From Bacteroidales bacterium (GTDB lineage: Bacteria > Bacteroidota > Bacteroidia > Bacteroidales > UBA3663), in NCBI GenBank assembly GCA_017561935.1, contig JAFZBE010000030.1, forward strand, positions 1-64,000: a stretch of 64,000 nucleotides of DNA. The letters are read 5' to 3'. Positions within the stretch are counted from its first letter, which is position 1; each line of letters begins with the position of its first letter. The position numbers and the translations under genes are program-made. Under the pieces are notes generated by a model. That model searched no databases and was not told the origin of the DNA. It saw only the letters and a program-made list of their open reading frames with translations. This document shows, one piece after another, positions 8,148 to 16,900 of the stretch.

Positions 8148-9206
8148 TCATTCGAGCCTCGTCTTGAACTTCTTGAGCGATACAGCCAACAGGAAGAGCG
8201 TCATCGCAGATAGGATAGTGACCTCGCGAGCGACCGCTGTAATACCCACGCCCATGACCATCAGTTTACGCATGGCCGCGATATAGTAACGGGGCGGCAC
8301 GATAGCCGAGACCCACTGAAGGATGGTGGGCATCGACTCAATGGGGAACAACATGCCGCTCAACATGACGATGGGCATCAATAGCACCATGGCCGAGAGG
8401 AGCAGCGCCATCAGCTGGCTATTGGCGATATTTGAGATGAGCAGGCCCAAGGAGAGAGCCAGCAGGATGTAAATGGTACTCACCACAAAAATCCACAACA
8501 GCGAACCCTGCAAAGGCACATCGAGCACGAAACGTGCCATGAACAAGATGGTGGAGAGAATGACGAAGGCGAGCACCAGATAGGGAATCACCTTGGCAAT
8601 GATGATCATCAGCGGTCGGACGGGCGAGACAAGCAGCACCTCCATCGTGCCTTGCTCTTTCTCGCGTACGATGGAGATGGAGGTCATCATGGCACAGACC
8701 AACATCAGCAGCACTCCCATGATGGCGGGTACGAAGTTATAGGCCGAGCGCATCTGGGGATTGTAAAGGAGCTTGCTGTTGGCTATCGGCTGTGGGCTTT
8801 GGGCGATGATGCCTGTGGCATAGTTGGTCCATTGCTGCGCCATGTTGGGGTCGGCACCATCGACGATGAACTGTACACCGCTCTTCCTGGCTGCAAAGTT
8901 CTGCCCGAAGACCACAGCCATATCGGCCTTCTGGCTGCGGATAAGCTGTTCGGCCTCACGGGGAGTGGCGACAGCGGTCGTGATGGTGAAGTATTCGGAA
9001 GCGGCAAGGCGGTTGATGACGGCCTGCGTCTGAGGATCCATCTGCGAGGTGACCACGACGGTGCGTACATTCCTTACATCGTTGGTGATGGCAAAGCCGA
9101 AGATCAGCATCAATACCACGGGCATGACAAAGAGGATCAGCATCGTACGCTTGTCGCGCAAGATGTGACGGGCTTCCTTGATGACGAACGATAAAAACTG
9201 CTTCAT
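8148..9206 (-). CDS. ABC-2 type transporter permease (first)
   Basis: This is a 352-residue paralogue of the next gene, with the same plan: N-terminal helix (TMLILFVMPVVLMLIFGFAI), a periplasmic domain of about 140 residues, and five C-terminal helices. The coupling loop reads REKEQGTMEVLLVSPVRP. It starts three bases after the stop of the ATPase gene, so translation is probably coupled. In this family such pairs expel drugs, detergents or bile-like compounds with an HlyD adaptor and TolC. The substrate cannot be read from sequence. Confidence 0.85.
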   Translation of the reverse strand: MKQFLSFVIKEARHILRDKRTMLILFVMPVVLMLIFGFAITNDVRNVRTVVVTSQMDPQTQAVINRLAASEYFTITTAVATPREAEQLIRSQKADMAVVFGQNFAARKSGVQFIVDGADPNMAQQWTNYATGIIAQSPQPIANSKLLYNPQMRSAYNFVPAIMGVLLMLVCAMMTSISIVREKEQGTMEVLLVSPVRPLMIIIAKVIPYLVLAFVILSTILFMARFVLDVPLQGSLLWIFVVSTIYILLALSLGLLISNIANSQLMALLLSAMVLLMPIVMLSGMLFPIESMPTILQWVSAIVPPRYYIAAMRKLMVMGVGITAVAREVTILSAMTLFLLAVSLKKFKTRLE

Positions 9207-9209
9207 ACG

Positions 9210-10667
9210 TTAATCTCCTCTTTTCGCTTCGCGTGCCAAATAAGTGAACACATGATCCATGTCAGGCTGATGGAACCGCTGCTTCAGTTCCTCAGGGTTG
9301 CCCATCGCACTGATCTTGCCATCGACCATGATCGAGATCCGGTCGCAGTATTCGGCCTCGTCCATGTAGTGAGTGGTGACAAAGACCGTGATGCCTCGGG
9401 AGGCTGCCTCGTAGATGAGTTCCCAGAACTGACGGCGAGTGGCAGGATCGACACCGCCCGTAGGTTCGTCAAGGAACACGATGGCAGGCTCATGGAAGAT
9501 TGAGACCGAGAAGGCGAGTTTCTGCTTCCAGCCCAAGGGGAGAGAGCCTACGAGGTCGTTGGCATGATCCTCGAACCTCAACTGGCGGAGCAACGCTTCC
9601 ATCTTACCTCTCACCTCTTCCTTCTTCATTCCATAGATGCCCGCAAAGAGACGGATGTTCTCAGCTACGGTCATGTCTTCGTAGAGCGAGAACTTCTGCG
9701 ACATGTAGCCGATATGCTTCTTGATCTGTTCGTGCTGCGTGCGGATATCGTAGCCAGCCACTTTGCCCGTGCCACTGGTGGGTTGGCTCAGTCCGGTAAG
9801 CATACGCATGGCTGTGGTCTTGCCGGCGCCATTGGCACCCAGAAAACCGAAGATCTCGCCTCGCTTCACCGAAAAACTGATATCATCGACGGCATGGAAC
9901 GAACCGAAAGCCTTCACCAGATGTTCCACTTCGATGACGTTCTCGTCGATTCGGTCGGCCGTCTTTGCATGTTCGATGCCCGATGGATTAAAAATGTCGG
10001 CAAACTCGATGAGAATCTGTTCGGGAGTCCCTATGCCACGGATCCTTCCACAATCGAGGAACGCCACGTGCTCGCAACGCCGCACCTCGTCGAGATAGGG
10101 TGTGGAGGCAAGGATGGTGATGCCACGCTGCTTGAGGCCGGCAAGCATCTCCCACAGCTCCTTACGGCTGACGGGATCGACACCCGTAGTGGGCTCGTCG
10201 AGGAACAGCACACTGGGCTGATGCACGAGCGCACAACTCAAGGCGAGCTTTTGCTTCATACCGCCGGAGAGTGCCCCCGCCTTGCGGTCCCTGAACCGTT
10301 CGATTTGCGAGTAGATGGCCTTGATGCTGTCATAGCCCTCGTCGATGGTGGTCCCGAAGAGCGTGGCGAAGAACTCCAGATTCTCCTGCACGGTCAAGTC
10401 CTGATAGAGCGAGAACTTGCCGGGCATATAACCCACACGCTTGCGGATTTCGGTCATCTGCTTCACCACGTCGAAACCATCGACCATCGCCGTACCGGCT
10501 TCGGGCAACAGCAGCGAGCAGAGAATGCGATACATCGTTGTCTTGCCCGAACCATCGGGGCCGATAAGGCCGAACACCTCGCCTCGTGTGACCGAGAACG
10601 TCACATCGTCGAGGGCCTTGACCTTGCCATAGCCCTTGGTGATATGATTGACTTCGATTGCATTCAT
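9210..10667 (-). CDS. Tandem-domain ABC transporter ATPase (YbhF/YhiH type)
   Basis: 485 residues with two nucleotide-binding domains. Domain 1: Walker A GPDGSGKTT (36-44), signature LSGGM (133-137), Walker B VLFLDEP (153-159). Domain 2: Walker A GANGAGKTT (277-285), Walker B IVFLDEP (396-402), switch His433 in TTHYMDE. The halves are unequal: domain 1 has Pro in place of the switch His (ASTPYLDE), and domain 2 has LPLGW in place of LSGG (376-380). One composite site is therefore canonical and the other degenerate. The protein would energise the two permeases encoded downstream. The start ATG lies four bases from the HlyD gene stop. Confidence 0.88.
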   Translation of the reverse strand: MNAIEVNHITKGYGKVKALDDVTFSVTRGEVFGLIGPDGSGKTTMYRILCSLLLPEAGTAMVDGFDVVKQMTEIRKRVGYMPGKFSLYQDLTVQENLEFFATLFGTTIDEGYDSIKAIYSQIERFRDRKAGALSGGMKQKLALSCALVHQPSVLFLDEPTTGVDPVSRKELWEMLAGLKQRGITILASTPYLDEVRRCEHVAFLDCGRIRGIGTPEQILIEFADIFNPSGIEHAKTADRIDENVIEVEHLVKAFGSFHAVDDISFSVKRGEIFGFLGANGAGKTTAMRMLTGLSQPTSGTGKVAGYDIRTQHEQIKKHIGYMSQKFSLYEDMTVAENIRLFAGIYGMKKEEVRGKMEALLRQLRFEDHANDLVGSLPLGWKQKLAFSVSIFHEPAIVFLDEPTGGVDPATRRQFWELIYEAASRGITVFVTTHYMDEAEYCDRISIMVDGKISAMGNPEELKQRFHQPDMDHVFTYLAREAKRGD

Positions 10668-10671
10668 AAGC

Positions 10672-11562
10672 TCAGAACTTCACCTCGCCATACATTCCGA
10701 TCTTGACATAGCCATCGTTCGGGAAGGCCACCTTCACGGCATAGACCAGGTCGGCACGCTCATCGTCGGTAAGGATGGTCTTGGGTGTGAACTCCGAACG
10801 CGAGGAAATCCATGCGACGGTGCCCTCGTAATCACGCTTCTGGCCATCGCCGAAGTCCGCATAGACCTTCACCTTTTGACCAAGCTGGATGTCCTTGAGC
10901 TGCGAAGATGTAACGTAGGCCCGGATGAACATCTGGCGCGTGTCGGCCATCTTGAAGAGAGGCTTTCCGATAGCCACGAACTCACCGCGCTCGACATACT
11001 TCTCGAGTACCGTCCCCTCGGCAGGTGTGACGATATGGCATTTGCGAAGCTGATCCTGCAGCTGCTGGACCTGAACATCGGTGGCGGCTACCTGCTTATC
11101 GAGCGAACGGGTACTGTTGGACAAGGCCGAGATCTGGGCATCGAGCTGACGCTGTAGCACCTGCACCTGGCTGGTTGCATCGTCGAGCATCTTGCTCGGT
11201 GCGGCACCGTCGGCCACAAGTTCCTTGTAGCGTTTTTGTTCCTGCTGCGCCTTGGCGAGTTGCTGACGCGTGGCGGCCACCTGACGCTGCAGGTCGGGCT
11301 TCTGGTTCTGATAGACCTCGCGTGTGACGATCAGCTGCTGCATCTTCAGCCACGTCTGAGTGGTGTCGATCAGACCCACTTCAACATGGGCTGACAACTC
11401 GTCGCCTTCGTTGACATCGAACTTCAGCAAGGCACCATTCTGCTCGGCATAGACAGTGGTCTCGGTAGCTTCGAACGTGCCGGTAGCATCGTAATCTTTC
11501 CCTCGGTTTCCGCAAGAGGTAAGCAGAAGGGCTGCTCCTGCCAGAACTATCATCTTTTTCAT
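10672..11562 (-). CDS. HlyD-family efflux adaptor lipoprotein
   Basis: 296-residue membrane fusion protein. The lipobox LLLTSC puts the acylated Cys at residue 17, so it is anchored in the periplasm. A lipoyl half-motif (residues 25-65) is followed by a long helical hairpin (about 80-180, rich in Gln, Lys and Leu: VAATRQQLAKAQQEQKRYKE), the second lipoyl half (GTVLEKYVERGEFVAIGKPL) and a C-terminal beta-barrel. The coiled coil would reach the TolC partner encoded 15 bases upstream. It matches the YhiI/YbhG group that works with YbhFSR-type ABC exporters. Confidence 0.87.
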   Translation of the reverse strand: MKKMIVLAGAALLLTSCGNRGKDYDATGTFEATETTVYAEQNGALLKFDVNEGDELSAHVEVGLIDTTQTWLKMQQLIVTREVYQNQKPDLQRQVAATRQQLAKAQQEQKRYKELVADGAAPSKMLDDATSQVQVLQRQLDAQISALSNSTRSLDKQVAATDVQVQQLQDQLRKCHIVTPAEGTVLEKYVERGEFVAIGKPLFKMADTRQMFIRAYVTSSQLKDIQLGQKVKVYADFGDGQKRDYEGTVAWISSRSEFTPKTILTDDERADLVYAVKVAFPNDGYVKIGMYGEVKF

Positions 11563-11577
11563 GATCGTATGGTTGTT

Positions 11578-12846
11578 TTAATTGTTTGTCGTAAACTTAT
11601 TGTCATAGATCTGCTTCAGCATCTCGATCTCGTGCATCGACTGCTGCAAACGGGCTGCATTCTCCTGATTGATTTCGCGCACCAGGTCGTTCACGTCGAT
11701 GACACCATGCAAGAGCTTCGATTCGGCGGCCTTGCGCACTTCAGCACGCAGGTTGATGATCTCCTCGTCGTCGGCCATCAGACGCGTGAAACGGGCAATA
11801 TCCTCGTTCTGCTCCATCTGTTCGAGATTGCTGTTGAAAAGAAACACTTCGCGACTGGTCTCGGTCATGTCACGCTGGAGCTGTATCTTTGCCTTGTCGT
11901 TATGGTGCGTATAGAATGCCCCGATGTTCCAGGTGAGACGGGCACCTATCATGCCGTTCCACGACCAGTTGCGGTTCATCATATCCTCGAACATATTGTA
12001 GCCCGGATAACCGTAGAACCCTTGGGCAAATACCCCGAGCTTGGGCAGAAGGGTAGCACGGAGCGCCTTCTCCTGCGCATCGGCCAGTCGCAACTGCGCA
12101 TCGAAGAGGTTCATCTCGGGACGACGGTTGGCACCGTCGGTCTCTACAAGGGGCGGCTTCTGCACTTCAACTATCTCAATGCCGCAGAACATACCCAACA
12201 CTGCCCGAAGCATACGCTGCTGCGACTCGAGGCTGGCGGAATGCTGAACCACGTTCAAACGCTCTGCCTTGACGCTCTGCCAGTCACTCTTGGCTGCTGT
12301 GCCATTGCGGTACATCGATTCCAATTTCTGCTCGTTGGCCAGAAGCAACTCCTGCAGGTTATGGTTCAACTGAAGTTGGTCATTGAGCAGCAGCAGGGCG
12401 AAGTACATCTCGTTAACTCGCTTGCGAACACTATAAAGGGAGACCTCGTTCTGTGCAGCCTGTACCCTACCCTGCTCGCGTGCAATGGCCCGTTGGCTAC
12501 TGATGGCTCCGCCATCGAAGACAGTCTGGTTGATGTCGATACCCACACGATACTGGTCCTTCGTGAGGCCACGCATGTCGAGGCCCATCTGCTGCATCAT
12601 CATTTGCATCGCATCGGGCCATGTCGTCACTTCGTTTTGCCAGGTGACTTGTGCCGAGGCCGTCACCTGGGGAAGCCAGCCCTTCGCAATATTGGCAACG
12701 GTGAGGGCGGTGGTCTTCTCGATCAGGTCGTACTGATGAATGAGCGGATAGTTCTGCTCGGCTGCCCGCTGACACTCAACGAGCGTTTGTGCATGCGCCA
12801 CAACGGCAGCAACAACCCAAAACAATATGATGATTCTCTTCTTCAT
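11578..12846 (-). CDS. TolC-family outer-membrane efflux protein
   Basis: 422 residues, first gene of the efflux operon. The signal peptide MKKRIIILFWVVAAVVAHAQ is cleaved after AHA or AHAQ. The body shows the long helical repeats of the outer-membrane efflux family (two OEP repeats): ISSQRAIAREQGRVQAAQNE in the first half and AEVRKAAESKLLHGVIDVND in the second, the latter a typical end-of-repeat motif in Bacteroidota TolC proteins. It would form the outer-membrane channel for the HlyD/ABC system. Confidence 0.87.
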   Translation of the reverse strand: MKKRIIILFWVVAAVVAHAQTLVECQRAAEQNYPLIHQYDLIEKTTALTVANIAKGWLPQVTASAQVTWQNEVTTWPDAMQMMMQQMGLDMRGLTKDQYRVGIDINQTVFDGGAISSQRAIAREQGRVQAAQNEVSLYSVRKRVNEMYFALLLLNDQLQLNHNLQELLLANEQKLESMYRNGTAAKSDWQSVKAERLNVVQHSASLESQQRMLRAVLGMFCGIEIVEVQKPPLVETDGANRRPEMNLFDAQLRLADAQEKALRATLLPKLGVFAQGFYGYPGYNMFEDMMNRNWSWNGMIGARLTWNIGAFYTHHNDKAKIQLQRDMTETSREVFLFNSNLEQMEQNEDIARFTRLMADDEEIINLRAEVRKAAESKLLHGVIDVNDLVREINQENAARLQQSMHEIEMLKQIYDNKFTTNN

Positions 12847-12873
12847 ATAGTATTATTATTTGTTTTGACGATG

Positions 12874-12881
12874 CAAAGATA
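12874..12881 (-). promoter_or_regulatory. -7 box of the efflux operon
   Basis: TATCTTTG on the minus strand, 28 bases before the TolC gene start. No clear TTTG is seen 20 bases upstream, as expected of a promoter that needs an activator. The divergent AraC-type gene is the obvious candidate. Confidence 0.6.
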
Positions 12882-12978
12882 TACCCTTTTTCGTTATAAA
12901 TCGCTATCCATCGGGACGGAAAAATGTTCTTTTTGTTCGATTTGTGTAAAAAAAGAACGTTTTTACCATTCTTTTCAT

Positions 12979-12986
12979 TATCTTTG
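12979..12986 (+). promoter_or_regulatory. -7 box of the AraC-type regulator
   Basis: TATCTTTG, 26 bases before the ATG at 13013. The efflux promoter lies about 100 bases away on the other strand, so the two promoters share a control region of A/T-rich sequence between 12890 and 12975. Confidence 0.6.
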
Positions 12987-13012
12987 CAGCGTATAAAAGC
13001 ATAATAAAGACT

Positions 13013-13921
13013 ATGAAAGAACAACCTAAATTGCTGGATGCATCTCGAATGCGCGATATCTTCAGTCCCCATCTTGGCCAAATCGGCGAAAACTTCTTTT
13101 TCAGTAAAGAGATTGGCATCGTTTACGGTGACTCGGAGATTTTCAAGTTGATTCTGCGGCAGAAACCTCCATTCGCCATCAACGACCATCGCTTTGGCAT
13201 CGTTGCAGAAGGTGAAGCAGATATCAATATAAATCTCGTAGATCGACATGTCGAAGCGGGGATGTTGGTCTATATTGGCCCTGGCACCATCATCAATCCT
13301 ATTCACTTCTCTGATCACCTGAAGATTTACGGTATCGCCCTCTTTTCGGATTTTGCCATGCCCTTCGCACAGGGACAACTGCCATCGGCTTTCAACGGAC
13401 AGGTGCGAGACTTTGAACTACATGCTACTGAAAACGAGAAACTGATGGCTATGCAAATCATCGATGCGCTCTGGCTTTTGGTTCATCAGGATGGCTACCA
13501 TCGGCCTACTGCTTCAGCACTCGTCGCCGCATTTATGCACCATTATGACCATCTCTTCGGTCAGCATGCCGACCTGCAGACTGCACTACGCTCACGCGAA
13601 CAAACCATCTTCGACCGATTCATCCAACTTGTCTCGCAGCATTGCCATGAACAGCACCAAATCGATTACTATGCCGAACGTATGTGTTTGACGAATCGCT
13701 ACTTGGGAACCGTCATCCGTCAGACAAGTGGAGTAACAGCCAAGGAATGGATTGACCGAGCATTAACAACATACGCCAAAACCCTACTGCTGCATTCCAA
13801 CAAGTCGGTAGCAGAGATTTCCTTCGAATTGAATTTCCCCAATCCCTCTTTCTTCTCCAAATACTTCAAAAGGGCTACTGGCATGACTCCACTTGATTTC
13901 GCACAAAGGAAACTGACATAA
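13013..13921 (+). CDS. AraC-family transcriptional regulator
   Basis: 302 residues. The N-terminal half (about 30-140) is a cupin-like sensor domain of the type seen in Bacteroidota AraC proteins. The C-terminal 100 residues carry two helix-turn-helix units: YYAERMCLTNRYLGTVIRQT and SVAEISFELNFPNPSFFSKY, followed by FKRATGMTPLDF, the conserved AraC end. It is divergent from the efflux operon with about 170 bases between starts, which suggests that it controls that operon in response to an exported compound. The ligand is unknown. Confidence 0.88.
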   Translation: MKEQPKLLDASRMRDIFSPHLGQIGENFFFSKEIGIVYGDSEIFKLILRQKPPFAINDHRFGIVAEGEADININLVDRHVEAGMLVYIGPGTIINPIHFSDHLKIYGIALFSDFAMPFAQGQLPSAFNGQVRDFELHATENEKLMAMQIIDALWLLVHQDGYHRPTASALVAAFMHHYDHLFGQHADLQTALRSREQTIFDRFIQLVSQHCHEQHQIDYYAERMCLTNRYLGTVIRQTSGVTAKEWIDRALTTYAKTLLLHSNKSVAEISFELNFPNPSFFSKYFKRATGMTPLDFAQRKLT

Positions 13922-13935
13922 CCCTGCTTATTAGC

Positions 13936-13980
13936 AAAAAGACCAAGAATTGCCATTGGGCGACTCTTGGTCTATTTATT
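13936..13980. terminator. Bidirectional terminator between araC-type gene and PL11 gene
   Basis: AGACCAAGA (13940-13948) and TCTTGGTCT (13965-13973) form a perfect 9-bp stem. It is flanked by AAAAA on the left and TATTTATT on the right, so it can stop transcription from both sides of this convergent gene pair. Confidence 0.8.
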
Positions 13981-13996
13981 TATCCATAATGTACAG

Positions 13997-16900
13997 CTAC
14001 TTCACGATGACACGGCGCACCTTTACGCCGTCGAAGGTCTTCATCCGGACAAGATAGACGCTTGCCGACAGACCCTGCTGACGAAGGAGGCTTGTCACGT
14101 CGTCGAGACTCTCGGCATGGAACGATGCCACCAGCTTGCCTGCAATGTCATAGACCATGCAATCGACAGCACCGCCATCGATGGTCACGCTCTGAATACC
14201 TGCACCCGAAATGACACGAATCACGCCGTCCTGCATCAAGGTCGAAGTATCCCAGTTGAGACCTTCGGGTAGTTCCGGCAGATCGAATGAGGGTTCACCA
14301 ACGATGGACGTGGCCACAATGAGAGTGGCCGAGTCGCCTTCGGCTGCCGTGTAGTTCGGACTAAGGGAGAGGTGGATGGTGCTGTTGATGGTGGCTGTAC
14401 CTGCGCACTCTACCCACGAGCGGGCATTGTCGCCATTGGCCTTGTTCACCATGTTCAGATAAATATCGGAACCAGCCTGTGCGTTCAGGTTGCCCAGCAC
14501 CTTTACGGTGCCGACATTGGAAGTGGGCGAAGCAGCTGTGCCCGGTTGCAACGAAGCTCCCGAATTAAGCGTGAGCGCCTGCACGACACCACGACCAATG
14601 ATCGAAGCGCCACTCTTGATAGTGACAACAGAGCTACCCGTCATCGTTGCGGTGGCGAAGCGGCTGTTGAGCTTCAGCGTGCCCGAGCTGATGGTCACGC
14701 CACCGACTTCGGCCAGACAGGTCGTGTTGGAAACTGTCCACGTGCCCGAACCCACCTTATCAACCTTCGAACCGACAATGGTGCCACCGTAGGCAAAGTC
14801 GGTGTCCTTGCCGCCAATGGAGAGCGTGTTGACTGTCGAACCTTTCTCGCCCTTGTTATCGATACTGCCGGAGCCTGTCAACTCACCGATGGCGAAGTTC
14901 TTGCCATTGGTATGCACCGTACAACCCGACTGGATGTTGAGCGTGGCCTTGCCCAGGCCGTAGGTGTTGTTGAACTCGAACGAAGGATCGTAAGAGCTGA
15001 CCTTGCCGTCCTGGTATGCCTTGATGGTACCCGTGAACGCACTCCAGTTGCCGTTGAAGTAGAGACGTACCCATGTGGCATGAACGTTGAATGTGCCACC
15101 TCCCGTCAATGCACCCGTGTAGTCACAACGTCCATCGGGATAGATAGTGCCTTCCTGACCCTCAGGAACTACAAAGCGTGTCGATTCAGAATTCGACGAA
15201 TAGATAGAGTTGTTATAACGCAACGTGCCCCCGTTGAACACGATGGTACGACTGCCGAAGTGATTATCGCCGAAATCATAGACCGTACCTCCATTGATGA
15301 AGAGCGTGTCGAAGGTAGGCGCGCATTCAAGCTGCAGCGTGCCGCGTCCTTCCTTGAAGATATTGCCCTTGGTGCCCGGAGTAATCTTTTTGAGACTACC
15401 GTTGAGAATCAAGGTGCCACCGTTCACATCGAGCGTACCGCTACCAGCATCGATCACGATGGGTTGCGAAGTGGTCATGTCGGATGAGGTACGTAATGCA
15501 GCCATGTTATCGAGCACAATCTTTCCATTCACGCCGCCCAATGAACCATAGGCCACGCCGTCCTTGTTGGCCAGCGAGGCGGGCACGAGCACACCTCCAC
15601 GAACGTAAGTACCACCCGAATAGGTGTTGGTGCCGCTGATATTGACCGTCGCCGAACCCATGAGATTAAGACTGGTGGCTCCTGTGATGGCACCACTGCC
15701 CGACAACTTGTATTCCTTGCTATCGGCCGTGAAAGTAACGCTACCGGGGCTTAGTTCCTCGGCCACGTTGACTTCGGCAAGCACGGCATCGTCGCCAAAG
15801 GTGACGTTATCACCCGTCACGAAGGTTTGGGTCGAACTGCTGAAATTGGGCGAATTGTCAAAATCCCAGATGTTGCTTACTGCACCTGTCCATGCCACAT
15901 CCTCGGCTGCACGTGTTTTGAGGACATGAAGAACGAGCTTGCCTTCATCGCCAGAAACAGTATATTTGATTCCCTGCAAACCTTCGACCACAATGTTGGC
16001 CACGTTGCCTTTGCATCCCTCAAAACTGATAAGCGGATAGTCGCCTTCAGCAGGTGTCTGGCTATAGACGAACTCAAAGACCGGCGCATCATATTGCGGA
16101 CCATGCTTCCAATCTTTCTTCTCGATGACGAGTTGACGAGCCTGAATCTGATCGAACGTGGTGGCATCAGCAATGTCGAAGACGATACGCGAACCGAAAC
16201 CGAGAATCAACGAATCGGCTTCGATAGCACCCACATTTTCTGCACCACCTGGACGAATAACCGAGGCATAATCGGCCTGTATCGTTCCGAACGAGCCGCC
16301 ATTGGAGTTGAGTTCCGCGAAACGATTCAGCCAGAGACGGCTGTGCTTCAACTTGCCGTCGAAGTTGAGTGTACCCGCCCAGATGTCGGTCGGCCCCGTA
16401 TAGGTCTGTTCGACAGGGGGCAACGCAAGGATGCCGTCGCCCTGCTTGACGAGGCGCATGGCACCAGTGAATGCCTCACCCGTCACGTCTAGCTTGAAAT
16501 AGTTGTAGATAATATCGGTCTGCTGCGTAGTACATTCGCTCGGAGCGGTACCCTGTACCCATGAGGGTACATAGAACGTGGTGATATAGGGCGAAGCACC
16601 AGCAGCCACGCTGACGGTGGCATCGGCCGTCTCGCTGACAAGGACATGCTTGTCGTTGAGCGAAGAACCAATGGTGCCGCCATTGCCTATCACTTCGCGA
16701 CCCACGACAGTGAGCGGCGGTGGGGCCATGGTGATGCCTTCAAGTTCTCCGAGATAGTAGCTCACATGAGGCGGCTGGTTATAGCCACACATCTGCCATA
16801 CCATGGCATTGCGATATTGGTGGTCGTACCACAGCGAGTAGTTGCGCCAAGGCGTGACATCGGTTGTGGTATAAATACGGATGTTGTTGGTCGAAGTGCG

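Noticed and set aside
9564..10706. 380-codon plus-strand frame opposite the ABC ATPase
   Set aside because: The minus strand has two complete ABC domains with correct motifs. The plus frame is a compositional shadow.
11569..12996. 475-codon plus-strand frame opposite the TolC gene
   Set aside because: It runs past both ends of a convincing outer-membrane efflux gene and shows no family features.
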